Below, one piece after another: positions 5,903 through 13,231 of a DNA stretch of 13,999 nucleotides. How positions within the stretch are numbered: the first letter of the stretch is position 1; each line of letters opens with the position of its first letter. Source of the stretch: DATFMP01 sp041477795 (lineage in GTDB: Bacteria > SAR324 > JACQKK01); contig JBGOUY010000092.1 of assembly GCA_041477795.1 (NCBI GenBank), positions 1-13,999 of the forward strand, read 5' to 3'. A program made the position numbers and the translations under genes. The notes beneath the pieces were generated by a model. That model searched no databases. It saw nothing but the letters and a program-made list of their open reading frames with translations, and was not told where the DNA came from.

Positions 5903-7030
5903 TCAGGCGAGCCGGTGCAGCAGCAGCGGGATGTCGTGCAGGTGCGCCACGTGATCCACCCCGCCCAGCTTGATGGCCTCCTTGGGCATGCCGAAGACCA
6001 CGCAGCTCGCCTCGTCCTGGGCGATGGTGGTGGCACCGGCCCGCTTCATGGCCAGCATGCCCTCGGCCCCATCCGCGCCCATGCCGGTGAGGATCGCCCC
6101 CAGGGCGGACTTGCCCGCGACCTTGGCCGCGGACTGGAACAGCACCTCCACGGAAGGCTTCTGGAGGCAGACGCGCGGGCCGTCGTTGATCTCCACCCAG
6201 TGGCGGCTGCCCGTGCGGCGCAGCACCATCTGCCGCGCGCCGGGGGCGACCAGCACGCGGCCCGGCAGCACCGAGTCGTTGTGCTCCGCCTCCTTCACCT
6301 CGAGCTGGCAGAGCTGGTCGAGCCGGTTGGCAAAGGCGTTGGTGAAGCCCTCGGGCATGTGCTGGACGATCAGGATCGGCGGCATGTCCGCCGGCAGGCG
6401 CGTGAGGATGTACTGCAACGCCTGCGTGCCGCCCGTGGAGCTGCCGATGGCGATGACGCGCTCGGGCGAAACGGGGCGGTTGAGGGGCGGCAGGGCCTCC
6501 GGCAGGGGTTCCTTGCCCGGCCCCACCAGAGCCGCCGCGCGCACGGCGCCGGTGGCGGGGCGCAGGGGCGCCGGCCGCACGAGAGCGGGGCGCGGCGCAG
6601 GGGCTGCCGCCTCCTCCGGTCCGTCGGCGCCGCCCACCCGGGCCAGCGAAGCGGCCCGCACCTTGGCGATCAGCTCGGCGGCCATTTCCGCCAGGCTGTA
6701 ACCCGTCCCGGGCTTGGGCACGATATCCACCGCGCCGGACTCCAGCGCCTCCATGGCCAGCCGGCTGCCGCGCTGGGTGTAGGCCGAGACGATCACCACG
6801 GGCATGGGGTGATGCCGCATCAGGCTGCGCAGGAACGTGAGGCCGTCCATCTTGGGCAGCTCCAGGTCCAGCGTCAGCACGTCCGGGCTGAGCGCCTCGA
6901 TCTTCTCGCTGGCCTCCAGCGGGTCCCCGGCCGTGCCGACCACCTCGATGCCGGGGTCCTTGCTCAGCTCGACCTGGAGGATGCGGCGCGCCAGGTGCGA
7001 ATCGTCCACCACCAACACGCGTATGCTCAT
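5903..7030 (-). CDS. cheB: CheB chemoreceptor methylesterase/glutamine deamidase
   Basis: 375 residues. The receiver domain (about 1-125) has the acidic pair DD (9-10), phosphoacceptor Asp55 in LTLDLELPKMDG, and Lys106 in the KPG motif. A long Ala/Pro-rich linker (about 130-187) follows. The methylesterase domain (about 190-370) has the catalytic Ser198 in GSSTGG, His224 in VQHMPEGF, and Asp320 in GMGADGAEGM, all intact. CheB removes methyl groups from receptors when phosphorylated by CheA, opposing CheR. I chose the ATG at 7030; an in-frame TTG three codons earlier (7039) is possible but less likely. The RBS is weak. It follows cheR by 94 bp. The linker is longer than in E. coli CheB and of low complexity, which is common at this base composition. 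Confidence 0.96.
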   Translation of the reverse strand: MSIRVLVVDDSHLARRILQVELSKDPGIEVVGTAGDPLEASEKIEALSPDVLTLDLELPKMDGLTFLRSLMRHHPMPVVIVSAYTQRGSRLAMEALESGAVDIVPKPGTGYSLAEMAAELIAKVRAASLARVGGADGPEEAAAPAPRPALVRPAPLRPATGAVRAAALVGPGKEPLPEALPPLNRPVSPERVIAIGSSTGGTQALQYILTRLPADMPPILIVQHMPEGFTNAFANRLDQLCQLEVKEAEHNDSVLPGRVLVAPGARQMVLRRTGSRHWVEINDGPRVCLQKPSVEVLFQSAAKVAGKSALGAILTGMGADGAEGMLAMKRAGATTIAQDEASCVVFGMPKEAIKLGGVDHVAHLHDIPLLLHRLA

Positions 7031-7124
7031 GCGCTGCAATCCGGATGAAGGCGGCGGCGCCGGGCCGCGGCACCAGCCCAGGGCCGCGCACAGTGCCCTG
7101 GAGCGGCGCGGCCGCCGCTCCGCC

Positions 7125-7925
7125 TCAACTCTTGCGGTAGACGGACGGTTCCACCGACTTCAGGTTGGGCTGGATGCCGGTCAGGCTCTCGGCGAGGCCC
7201 ACGAACAGGTAGCCTCCCGGCCGCAACAGTTGCTCAAAGTTGTGCAGCAGCTTGCGCCGCAGATCGTGGTTGAAATAGATCATCACGTTGCGGCAGAAGA
7301 TCGCGTCCTGATTGCCGTTGACGGGGTAGGGCGGCGTCGAGAGGTTGATCTGCCTGAAGCTGACCAGATTCCGCAGCTCCTGCTTCACCCGGAAGAGCTG
7401 CTCGGCCCGGCCTATCCCCTGCTGGAAGTACCTCTTCAGCAGCGGCAAGGGGATATTGCGCACATCCTGATCCCGGTACACCCCAAACTTGCCCAACTGC
7501 AGCACTCTTGTCGAGATGTCCGAGGCGACGATCTCCAGCCGCACGGGCTTCTGCATGGCCTCGAGGGCGGTCATGGCGATCGTATAAGGCTCCTCGCCGC
7601 TGGAGCAGGCCGCGCACCAGATGCGCAGCTCGGCGCGCCCGTTGCCCGATTGCGCGCGCACCCAGTCGGCCAGGAAATCGAAGTGCCGCCGCTCGCGGAA
7701 GAAATGCGTGACGTTGGTGGAAATGGCGTTGACCAGCTCACGCAGCTCGCCGCCCGTGTGGTCCGCCACCACCTGCTGGAAGTACGCGTCGTAGTCCCGC
7801 AGGCTCAGCGCGCGCATGCGCTTGCCGATCCGCGCCGAGACCAGCGCCTCCTTCTGCTCGGACAGGTAGATGCCGCAGGCATCGAAGATCAGGGTGCGGA
7901 ACTTGTCGAAGACGACCTTGTCCAT
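7125..7925 (-). CDS. cheR: CheR S-adenosylmethionine-dependent receptor methyltransferase
   Basis: 266 residues. The N-terminal helical domain (about 1-75) contains the region that contacts receptors. It is followed by STNVTHFFRE (69-78), the SAM-site motif RIWCAACSSGEEPYTIAM (101-118), Asp136 in VASDIS, and CRNVMIYF (211-218), all classic CheR signatures. CheR methylates glutamates on chemoreceptors to adapt the signal; CheB, encoded next, reverses this. I chose the ATG at 7925 because it gives the normal family length. The open frame runs 82 codons further upstream, but that part is low-complexity and overlaps the 15-bp repeat array. The RBS is weak. No C-terminal pentapeptide-receptor-binding or TPR extension is present. 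Confidence 0.96.
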   Translation of the reverse strand: MDKVVFDKFRTLIFDACGIYLSEQKEALVSARIGKRMRALSLRDYDAYFQQVVADHTGGELRELVNAISTNVTHFFRERRHFDFLADWVRAQSGNGRAELRIWCAACSSGEEPYTIAMTALEAMQKPVRLEIVASDISTRVLQLGKFGVYRDQDVRNIPLPLLKRYFQQGIGRAEQLFRVKQELRNLVSFRQINLSTPPYPVNGNQDAIFCRNVMIYFNHDLRRKLLHNFEQLLRPGGYLFVGLAESLTGIQPNLKSVEPSVYRKS

Positions 7926-8101
7926 GCCCGTTCTGGCCTGACCGGCGAAGCGGGACCCCGCCTCGCGATGAGCGGGCCGGACCGCATCGCCCGCGGGGCG
8001 CCCGGCAAGCGCTGCGGGCAAGCGGCCGCCCCGGGGGCGCCCGGAACTGCGCTGGGGTGAATGGCGCAACGGCCATGGGCCCGCACCGGACGGAGTTCTG
8101 G

Positions 8102-8176
8102 GGTGCGGCTCTGTACGGGGCAGCTCTGCACGGCGGGGCGCTGCACAGTGTAGCATTGCACGGGGCCACACCGCAC
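8102..8176. repeat. Degenerate 15-bp tandem array between cheW and cheR
   Basis: Five 15-bp units at 8102, 8117, 8132, 8147 and 8162 each end in CTGCAC or a close variant (CTGTAC, CTGCAC, CTGCAC, TTGCAC, CCGCAC). On the minus strand each unit starts GTGCAG-like and mostly ends in C-rich sequence. It lies in the 309-bp gap (7926-8234) in front of cheR. The array could be read as five 5-residue units ending in Val-Gln in one minus-strand frame, but that frame is not the cheR frame and has no support as a gene. No promoter for cheR is evident in the rest of the gap. Confidence 0.7.
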
Positions 8177-8234
8177 GAACCGGCCCGGCGCTGCGGCACC
8201 GGCGCCGCCCTGCAAGGCGCCACGATGCGGGGGA

Positions 8235-8789
8235 CTAGCTTTCCACGGCCGGCTGCGGCGCGGGCTGCGGCGTGGCCGCCACGCTGTGCACCGCCGCGAT
8301 CTCCTCGCTGGTGAGCACCTTGTCGATGTCCAGCAGGATCTTCACCCCGCCCTTGACGATGCCCACGCCCAGGATGAAGTCCGTGCGCAGGGCCGTGCCG
8401 AACTCCGGCGCGTGATCGATCTCGTTGGCGGCCACGTCCATCACCTCGGCCACCTGGTCCACGATGATGCCCACGTTGACCTTGCCTTTGCTGGACATCA
8501 CCTCGACGACGATGATGCACGTCTTGTCCGTGTCCGCCACCGGCTCCAGGCCGAACTTGCTGCGCAGGTCGATGGTGGGGATGATGCGCCCGCGCAGGTT
8601 GATCACCCCGCGCAGGTAGACGGGCACGCGCGGGACCTTGGTGATCGGCATGAGGCCGATGATCTCCTGCACCTTGATGATCTCCAGCCCGTACTCCTCG
8701 TCGGCCAGCTTGAACGTCAGGTACTTGCCCGCCAGGTGAGCCAGTTCGGCCCGTGCCTCCTTGACGTCCTGCCCTCGTTGCTCCGCCAT
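8235..8789 (-). CDS. cheW: CheW coupling protein
   Basis: 184 residues, one CheW domain (about 20-160) with short tails. Diagnostic sequence is YLRGVINLRGRIIPTIDLRS (58-77), and VGIIVDQVAEVMDV (106-119) also fits the family. CheW bridges chemoreceptors and the P5 domain of CheA to form signalling arrays in the cytoplasm. The ATG at 8789 has AGAGGG about 8 nt upstream. The C-terminus (170-184) is Ala/Pro/Gln-rich and probably disordered. It follows cheA by 94 bp and precedes cheR, so it belongs to the same cluster and probably the same transcript. Confidence 0.96.
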   Translation of the reverse strand: MAEQRGQDVKEARAELAHLAGKYLTFKLADEEYGLEIIKVQEIIGLMPITKVPRVPVYLRGVINLRGRIIPTIDLRSKFGLEPVADTDKTCIIVVEVMSSKGKVNVGIIVDQVAEVMDVAANEIDHAPEFGTALRTDFILGVGIVKGGVKILLDIDKVLTSEEIAAVHSVAATPQPAPQPAVES

Positions 8790-8883
8790 GGTCGCTGCCC
8801 TCTGTCGATCGTGTCAGTCCGCGGGCGGGTGCGCCGATCCCACTATCCGTTACCAACGCCGGCACGCCCGTTTCGTTTGCCCG

Positions 8884-11781
8884 TCAGTTGATGGCCTCCG
8901 AGACCACGCCCACCGCGCCGCCGCGGGCGATGCTGATCAGCCCGGCGACGTCGACGATCAGGCCCACCGTGCCATCGGCCATGATGGAGCCCCCGGAAAG
9001 GCCTTTGGTATTGAACAGCCCGCTGCCCAGGTTCTTGATCACGGTCTGCTGGATGCCCACCAATTCGTCCACGACGATGCCCACTTGGCGGCCCCCGTTT
9101 TCAACCACCACCACCAGCGCGTCGGTCACGTTCTCCTTGGCGCCCGGCACCCCGAAGAGCCGGTTCAGGCGGTAGAGCGGAAGCTGGCGGCCGCGCAGGT
9201 TGACCATCTCGCCCTTGCCGACCACCGTGTTGATCATCTCGCGGCTGGGCCGGGTCGATTCCACCACGCTCAGCACGGGGAAGATGAAGCGCTCCTCGCC
9301 CACGCGCACCAGCATCCCGTCGATGAGGGCCAGCGTGAGCGGCAGGATGATGTGGAAGCTGGTGCCGGCGTGGCGCTGCGAGGAGATCTGCACCTGGCCG
9401 CGCAGCTCGGAGATGTTGCGCCGCACCACGTCCATGCCCACGCCACGGCCGGACACCTCGGTGACCTGGGCCGCGGTGGAGAACCCGGGCAGGAAGATGA
9501 TCTGGAAGATGTCCTGCTCGCTCATCTTGTCGCGATCCTCCGGCGCCACCAGCTCCTTCTCCACGGCCTTGGCGAAGATGCGCTCCACATCCAGTCCGCC
9601 GCCATCGTCGCGCACGTCCACGTGGATGTTGCCGCCCTCGTGGAAGGCGCGCAGCTCGATCCGCCCCGCCTCCGGCTTGCCGCGCTGGCGGCGCTCGGCA
9701 GGCGGCTCGATGCCGTGGTCGACGGCATTGCGGATCATGTGCACGAGCGGATCGGCGATCAGGTCCACGTAGGCCCGGTCCAGCTCCGTCTCGTCGCCGT
9801 GGCTCACGAAGTCGATGGGCTTGTTGGACTTGCGGGATAGATCGCGCACGAGCCGCGCCATCTTCTGGAACGTGCCGGAGATGGGCACCATGCGGATCGT
9901 CGTGCCCAGCTCCTGCAGCTTGCGGCTCACCTGGCGCAGGTTATAGAGCTTCTTGTCCAGCAGTTCCGAGTGCACCTGCAGCAGGTTCTCGTCCTGGCTG
10001 ATCATGGCTTCGGCCAGCACCAGCTCGCCGATGGTGTTGATCAGGTTCTCCAGGCGCTCGTAGTCCACCCGCAGGGTCTCCTTGAGCTCCACGGCCTTGC
10101 GGGCCGACGGGCCACGGCTGGCCTGCTGCCTGAGGGCGGCGTGCACCTGGCCGGGGGTGACGAGCGCCTTTTCCACCAGGGCTTCGCCCAGCTTCTTGGC
10201 CGGATCGCTGCGGGCCACCTCCGCCACGGTGCGCTCCACCACGGAGCGCTCCACCGCGCCGGATTCCACCAGGATCTCGCCCAGGCGCTGCGGGCGCTCG
10301 CCCTTGGGCGCCAGCGCCGCCATGCGGCCCTGTGCCGCACCATTGACGCGCTCCAGCAAGCCCTCCAGCCCCGGCTCGCTCTGCGCCACGCCGTCGCTCT
10401 CCAGCCCCTTGCGGACGTTCCCGATCAGGCGCGTCAGCAGGTCCAGCGCCTCGAACACCAGGTCGATGACCGGCGGGGTCAGCTCCAGCTCGCTGCGACG
10501 CACCTGGTCCAGCAGATTCTCCGTATCGTGCGCCAGTTCCTGCACCTCCTCCAGGTTGAGGAACCCGGCGATGCCCTTGACGGTGTGGAAGGCCCGGAAC
10601 ACGCAGTTGATGGCTTCCTCGTTGGCGGGTTCGCTCTCGAGCGCCAGCAACTGGGCCGAGGCCATGTCCAGGTGCTCCTTGGACTCGCTGATGAAGTCCG
10701 CCAGCAGCGATTCGTCCGCGGTGAGCTGGAAGACCGCATCGCGCTGCTTGTGCGCACGGGCCACGGGAGCGGGCTTGCGGGCGGGCGGCTTGGCCGCTGC
10801 CGGCGCGGGAGCGGTGGACGCCTTCGCCGCGGCCGCTGCGGCAGGCGCCTGCGCTGCGGCGGGTGCCGCGGGTGCGGCCGCCGGGTGCGGAGGCGCGGGA
10901 GCCGTCCCCGCAGCCGAGGACGGTGCGGAGGACGGTGCGGAGGCCGGTGCGGAGGACGGCTCGCCATCCGGGGAGGCGCCCAGCCGCTTCAGCACCTGGC
11001 GCAGGGAGGACTGGGTGGCCGGCGTCAGCCGCGCAGAGGAGGCCAGATCTTCGATGGCCCGTGCGAGCCAGTCCTTCACGGCAAAAAGCTGCTCCATCTC
11101 ATAGGGATAGCTGGCCGCCTCGAGGTAGCTTTCCGCCGCATGGCTGATCTGCGCCACCTCGGACAGGCCCAGGAAGCCCGAATCGCCCTTGATCGTGTGC
11201 AGCGCCCGGCGCAGGTCGCCCAGGGCCGCCTCGTCCGCGGCGCGCTCGAGCGCCAGCAGATAGCCTTCGATCTCCTCCAGGCGCCCGCGCTGCTCGGTGA
11301 GATATTCCCCCAGCAGCTCCGCATCCGCGGCAAAGGCGCCCTCCTCGCCGCCGCTGGGCTCCTCGGCCGGCGCACCGGCGCTGGGAAGCAGCACCCCATC
11401 GTTCCAGGGCGCCTCCGCCTCCACAGCCGCCGCGCCGTTGCCTCCGTCGGCCGACCAGTGGCCCACCTGCAGGAGCGCCGGGAACGCCTCCGGCCGGGGC
11501 AGCTCGTCCCGGCTGAGCGCGGCCTGCAGGATCGACACCGAGTCGCTCAGCACCTGCATGGCGGCCTGCTCGTCCCCGGTCTCGCCCATGATCATGCGCT
11601 TGAGGTGCTCGCCGAGGGCCTCGGCCGGACGCGCCACCGCCTCCACCCGCTGCATCTCGGCGAGCTGGCGCAACGTATCGCATTGCTCCAGCAGACCGGC
11701 GAGGTCGGCGATGTCGCCGGGCCTGGCCAGCTTGCAGCTCGCGGAGAGCTGCTGCACATGCTCCATCAGGTCTGCGTTCAT
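8884..11781 (-). CDS. cheA: CheA-type histidine kinase with two Hpt domains and an LGE-repeat insert
   Basis: 965 residues from the ATG at 11781, with GAAGG just before it; this start was chosen over an 81-codon upstream extension that crosses the promoter region. Order: a helical N-terminal region of unknown type (1-100), an acidic linker, Hpt1 (about 155-250, His195 in LHTIKGDSGFLGL), a Ser/Ala/Pro linker (273-345), and Hpt2 (about 357-460, His399 in FHTVKGIAGFL). Next is a segment with two LGE repeats (RLGEILVESG at 499-508 and KLGEALVEKA at 530-539). The dimerisation helices follow (about 562-625), then the ATPase domain with N-box HMIRNAVDHG (681-690), G1 DDGGGLD (725-731), F-box LPGFST and G2 GRGVGMD (778-784), and last the CheW-like P5 (about 816-955). 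All kinase motifs are intact. No P2 (CheY/CheB docking) domain is recognisable. It autophosphorylates on Hpt histidines in response to receptors and passes phosphate to CheB and an unseen CheY. Confidence 0.97.
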   Translation of the reverse strand: MNADLMEHVQQLSASCKLARPGDIADLAGLLEQCDTLRQLAEMQRVEAVARPAEALGEHLKRMIMGETGDEQAAMQVLSDSVSILQAALSRDELPRPEAFPALLQVGHWSADGGNGAAAVEAEAPWNDGVLLPSAGAPAEEPSGGEEGAFAADAELLGEYLTEQRGRLEEIEGYLLALERAADEAALGDLRRALHTIKGDSGFLGLSEVAQISHAAESYLEAASYPYEMEQLFAVKDWLARAIEDLASSARLTPATQSSLRQVLKRLGASPDGEPSSAPASAPSSAPSSAAGTAPAPPHPAAAPAAPAAAQAPAAAAAAKASTAPAPAAAKPPARKPAPVARAHKQRDAVFQLTADESLLADFISESKEHLDMASAQLLALESEPANEEAINCVFRAFHTVKGIAGFLNLEEVQELAHDTENLLDQVRRSELELTPPVIDLVFEALDLLTRLIGNVRKGLESDGVAQSEPGLEGLLERVNGAAQGRMAALAPKGERPQRLGEILVESGAVERSVVERTVAEVARSDPAKKLGEALVEKALVTPGQVHAALRQQASRGPSARKAVELKETLRVDYERLENLINTIGELVLAEAMISQDENLLQVHSELLDKKLYNLRQVSRKLQELGTTIRMVPISGTFQKMARLVRDLSRKSNKPIDFVSHGDETELDRAYVDLIADPLVHMIRNAVDHGIEPPAERRQRGKPEAGRIELRAFHEGGNIHVDVRDDGGGLDVERIFAKAVEKELVAPEDRDKMSEQDIFQIIFLPGFSTAAQVTEVSGRGVGMDVVRRNISELRGQVQISSQRHAGTSFHIILPLTLALIDGMLVRVGEERFIFPVLSVVESTRPSREMINTVVGKGEMVNLRGRQLPLYRLNRLFGVPGAKENVTDALVVVVENGGRQVGIVVDELVGIQQTVIKNLGSGLFNTKGLSGGSIMADGTVGLIVDVAGLISIARGGAVGVVSEAIN
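10916..10963. repeat. 12-bp tandem repeat inside the cheA linker
   Basis: Four near-identical units of GAGGACGGTGCG (10916, 10928, 10940 with one change, 10952 with changes) lie within cheA. On the minus strand they encode a four-residue Ser/Ala/Pro repeat (SSAP, ASAP, SSAP) between Hpt1 and Hpt2. The period keeps the frame, so copy number can vary without breaking the protein. This is a flexible linker. Confidence 0.85.
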
Positions 11782-12128
11782 AGCCTTCGCCGCGTTCGCC
11801 CGCAGGGGGCCGCAGCCGCCGGATCGGCCGCCCACCGGCATGCCACGCTCGCTTGGAATGCAGCCCCCGGCCGCCTGAAACGCCGGCACACGGGGCCGAC
11901 CGTACACTGTGATATACGCTACATCCTTCGATTTGTTCAATTCGCGGATGCAGTCCGGGCGCGCCCGACCCCCGGTGCAGGCCCGCCGGGGAGCCCCCTC
12001 CCCCCGCTCTATCCAGTGCCGCAAGGTCCCCCCGCCCAGCCGGGAGTTGCCGCGCCGGGCGCTTTCCCGGTATGGGAGAAGGAGCGCCAGGCGGACTGCC
12101 GGGCACCAACCTATCGCCGGAGCGAGAG
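11782..12128. other. Divergent intergenic region between cheA and the dehydrogenase gene
   Basis: This 347-bp gap serves both genes. The stretch at about 11905-11945 is notably AT-rich for this DNA and holds the cheA promoter candidate. On the plus side only a poor match (TTGCCG then TATGGG near 12046-12075) is visible before the dehydrogenase, which I do not annotate. A stretch rich in C at 11993-12045 has no feature I recognise. Confidence 0.6.
11911..11940 (-). promoter_or_regulatory. Candidate promoter of the cheA-cheW-cheR-cheB cluster
   Basis: Minus-strand TTGAAC (11935-11940), an 18-bp spacer and TATATC (11911-11916), each matching the sigma-70 consensus at 4 of 6. It gives a leader of about 125 nt. 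The -35 hexamer and the spacer length are the same as at the proximal promoter candidate of the sigma gene. It does not resemble the flagellar sigma-28 consensus. Confidence 0.45.
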
Positions 12129-13049
12129 ATGCAACGCACCGTGGGCTTCATCGGCCTGGGCAACATGGGCGGGGCCATGGCGGCCAACCTGGCCCGCGCC
12201 GGGCAGCGCCTCTGCGTCTACGACGTAGCGCCGCAGGCGGTGCAGGCCCTCGCCGCGCTGGCAGGAGCAGGGGCGGGCGTGGAGGCAGCCGCCTCGGCCG
12301 GCGACGTGGCCGCGCGCGCCGACGTGCTCTTCACCGTGCTCCCCAACGACGACATCGTGCGCCGCACCTACCTGGGCGAGGGCGGCATCGCCGCGCGCGG
12401 GCGCAACGGACTGGTCACCTGCGACTGCTCCACGGTGAGCCCGCAGGTGACGCAGGAGGTGCACGCGGCCCTGCAGCCGCGCGGCATCCGGCACCTGGAC
12501 ACGCCCATGCTCGGCTCCAAGCCCCAGGCCCTCGCGGGCGAGATCTTCTTCATCGTGGCCGGCGACGAGGCGGCGCTGCCCACCATCGCCCCGCTGCTGG
12601 AGATCATGGGTAAGCTGCACCTGTACGTGGGGCCCTCCAGCACGGCCAACCGCATCAAGCTCATCCACAACATCCTGGGCGCGGCGAACTCCGTCGCCGT
12701 CGCGGAGTCCCTCGCGCTGTGCGTGCAGGCGGGCGTGGACCCGGACGTCTACCGGCGCGTGGTGAGCGAGGGCAGCGGGATGGCCTACACGACGTACTTC
12801 GGCAAGCGCGTGGAGCGCCTGCTGGGGGGCGACTATTCCCCGCAGTTCTCGCTGGAGCTGATGCACAAGGACGTGACGCTGGCGATGGCCCTCGCGCGCC
12901 GTTCCGGCACGCCGGTGCCCATCATGGAGGCGACCCTGCAGGCCTACGGCGAGGGCGTGGAGGGCGGCTGGCGCAAGGAGGACTTCTCCGCCGTCACCCA
13001 CGTCATCGAAAAGAAGACCGGGCGCAGGATCGAGCGCAGGAAGACCTGA
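12129..13049 (+). CDS. NAD(P)-dependent beta-hydroxyacid dehydrogenase (HIBADH/GarR-like family)
   Basis: 306 residues, normal for the family. The Rossmann domain (about 1-165) opens with VGFIGLGNMGGAMAANLARAG, carrying G9-x-G11-x2-G14. It also has FTVLPNDD (68-75) and the substrate-loop motif CDCSTVSP (98-105). The C-terminal helical domain carries the catalytic lysine K177 and N181 in IKLIHN. Enzymes of this group oxidise or reduce small beta-hydroxyacids such as 3-hydroxyisobutyrate, tartronate semialdehyde or glyoxylate. The usual APVSGG loop reads DTPMLGSKPQALAG here, closer to GLYR-like branches, so I leave the substrate open. The start is ATG at 12129 with GGAG 7 nt upstream; an in-frame ATG at 12072 would add 19 unrelated residues. 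It is divergent from cheA and probably transcribed alone. Confidence 0.92.
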   Translation: MQRTVGFIGLGNMGGAMAANLARAGQRLCVYDVAPQAVQALAALAGAGAGVEAAASAGDVAARADVLFTVLPNDDIVRRTYLGEGGIAARGRNGLVTCDCSTVSPQVTQEVHAALQPRGIRHLDTPMLGSKPQALAGEIFFIVAGDEAALPTIAPLLEIMGKLHLYVGPSSTANRIKLIHNILGAANSVAVAESLALCVQAGVDPDVYRRVVSEGSGMAYTTYFGKRVERLLGGDYSPQFSLELMHKDVTLAMALARRSGTPVPIMEATLQAYGEGVEGGWRKEDFSAVTHVIEKKTGRRIERRKT

Positions 13050-13084
13050 TTCCCATTCCTGACCCACCGAGCAATTGCCGCGTA

Positions 13085-13116
13085 TTGTAGGGGCACAGCA
13101 TGCTGTGCCCCTACAA
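13085..13116. terminator. Perfect 32-bp palindrome between convergent genes, likely bidirectional terminator or REP-like element
   Basis: The left half TTGTAGGGGCACAGCA is followed directly by its exact reverse complement. It can form a hairpin of about 14 bp with a tight loop in RNA from either strand. It lies 36 bp after the dehydrogenase stop and 116 bp after the stop of the opposing beta-barrel gene, where a shared terminator is expected. There is no strong T tract. The TGTAGGGGCAC...GTGCCCCTACA theme recurs in many bacterial genomes as a dispersed palindrome, so it may also be a mobile REP-like copy. Confidence 0.7.
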
Positions 13117-13218
13117 ACACCATCTCGCTGATTGATTGAGAAACCGGATTAACCCAGGGCGACGCCACCCTCAGCGCACAACGGCGCGCAGGACCAGGGG
13201 CGGGTAATGTACCCCCCT

Positions 13219-13230
13219 CGCAGCGCTGCG
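13219..13230. repeat. 12-bp perfect palindrome just after the beta-barrel gene stop
   Basis: CGCAGCGCTGCG lies 1 bp beyond the stop codon of the minus-strand gene. It could add a small hairpin to the transcript end, but it is short and there is no T tract. Confidence 0.35.
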
Positions 13231-13231
13231 C

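Noticed and set aside
5915..7048. 377-residue plus-strand reading frame opposite cheB
   Set aside because: It mirrors cheB almost exactly, and cheB has an intact phosphoacceptor and catalytic triad.
7926..8171. 82-codon N-terminal extension of cheR
   Set aside because: The extension crosses the 15-bp repeat array and is low in complexity, while the ATG at 7925 gives a normal-length CheR.
11782..12024. 81-codon N-terminal extension of cheA
   Set aside because: It would place the AT-rich promoter candidate inside the coding region; the ATG at 11781 has a GAAGG site directly before it.
9970..12228. 752-residue plus-strand reading frame
   Set aside because: It is antisense to cheA, which has all kinase motifs, and contains long Arg/Gly runs mirrored from the cheA linker.
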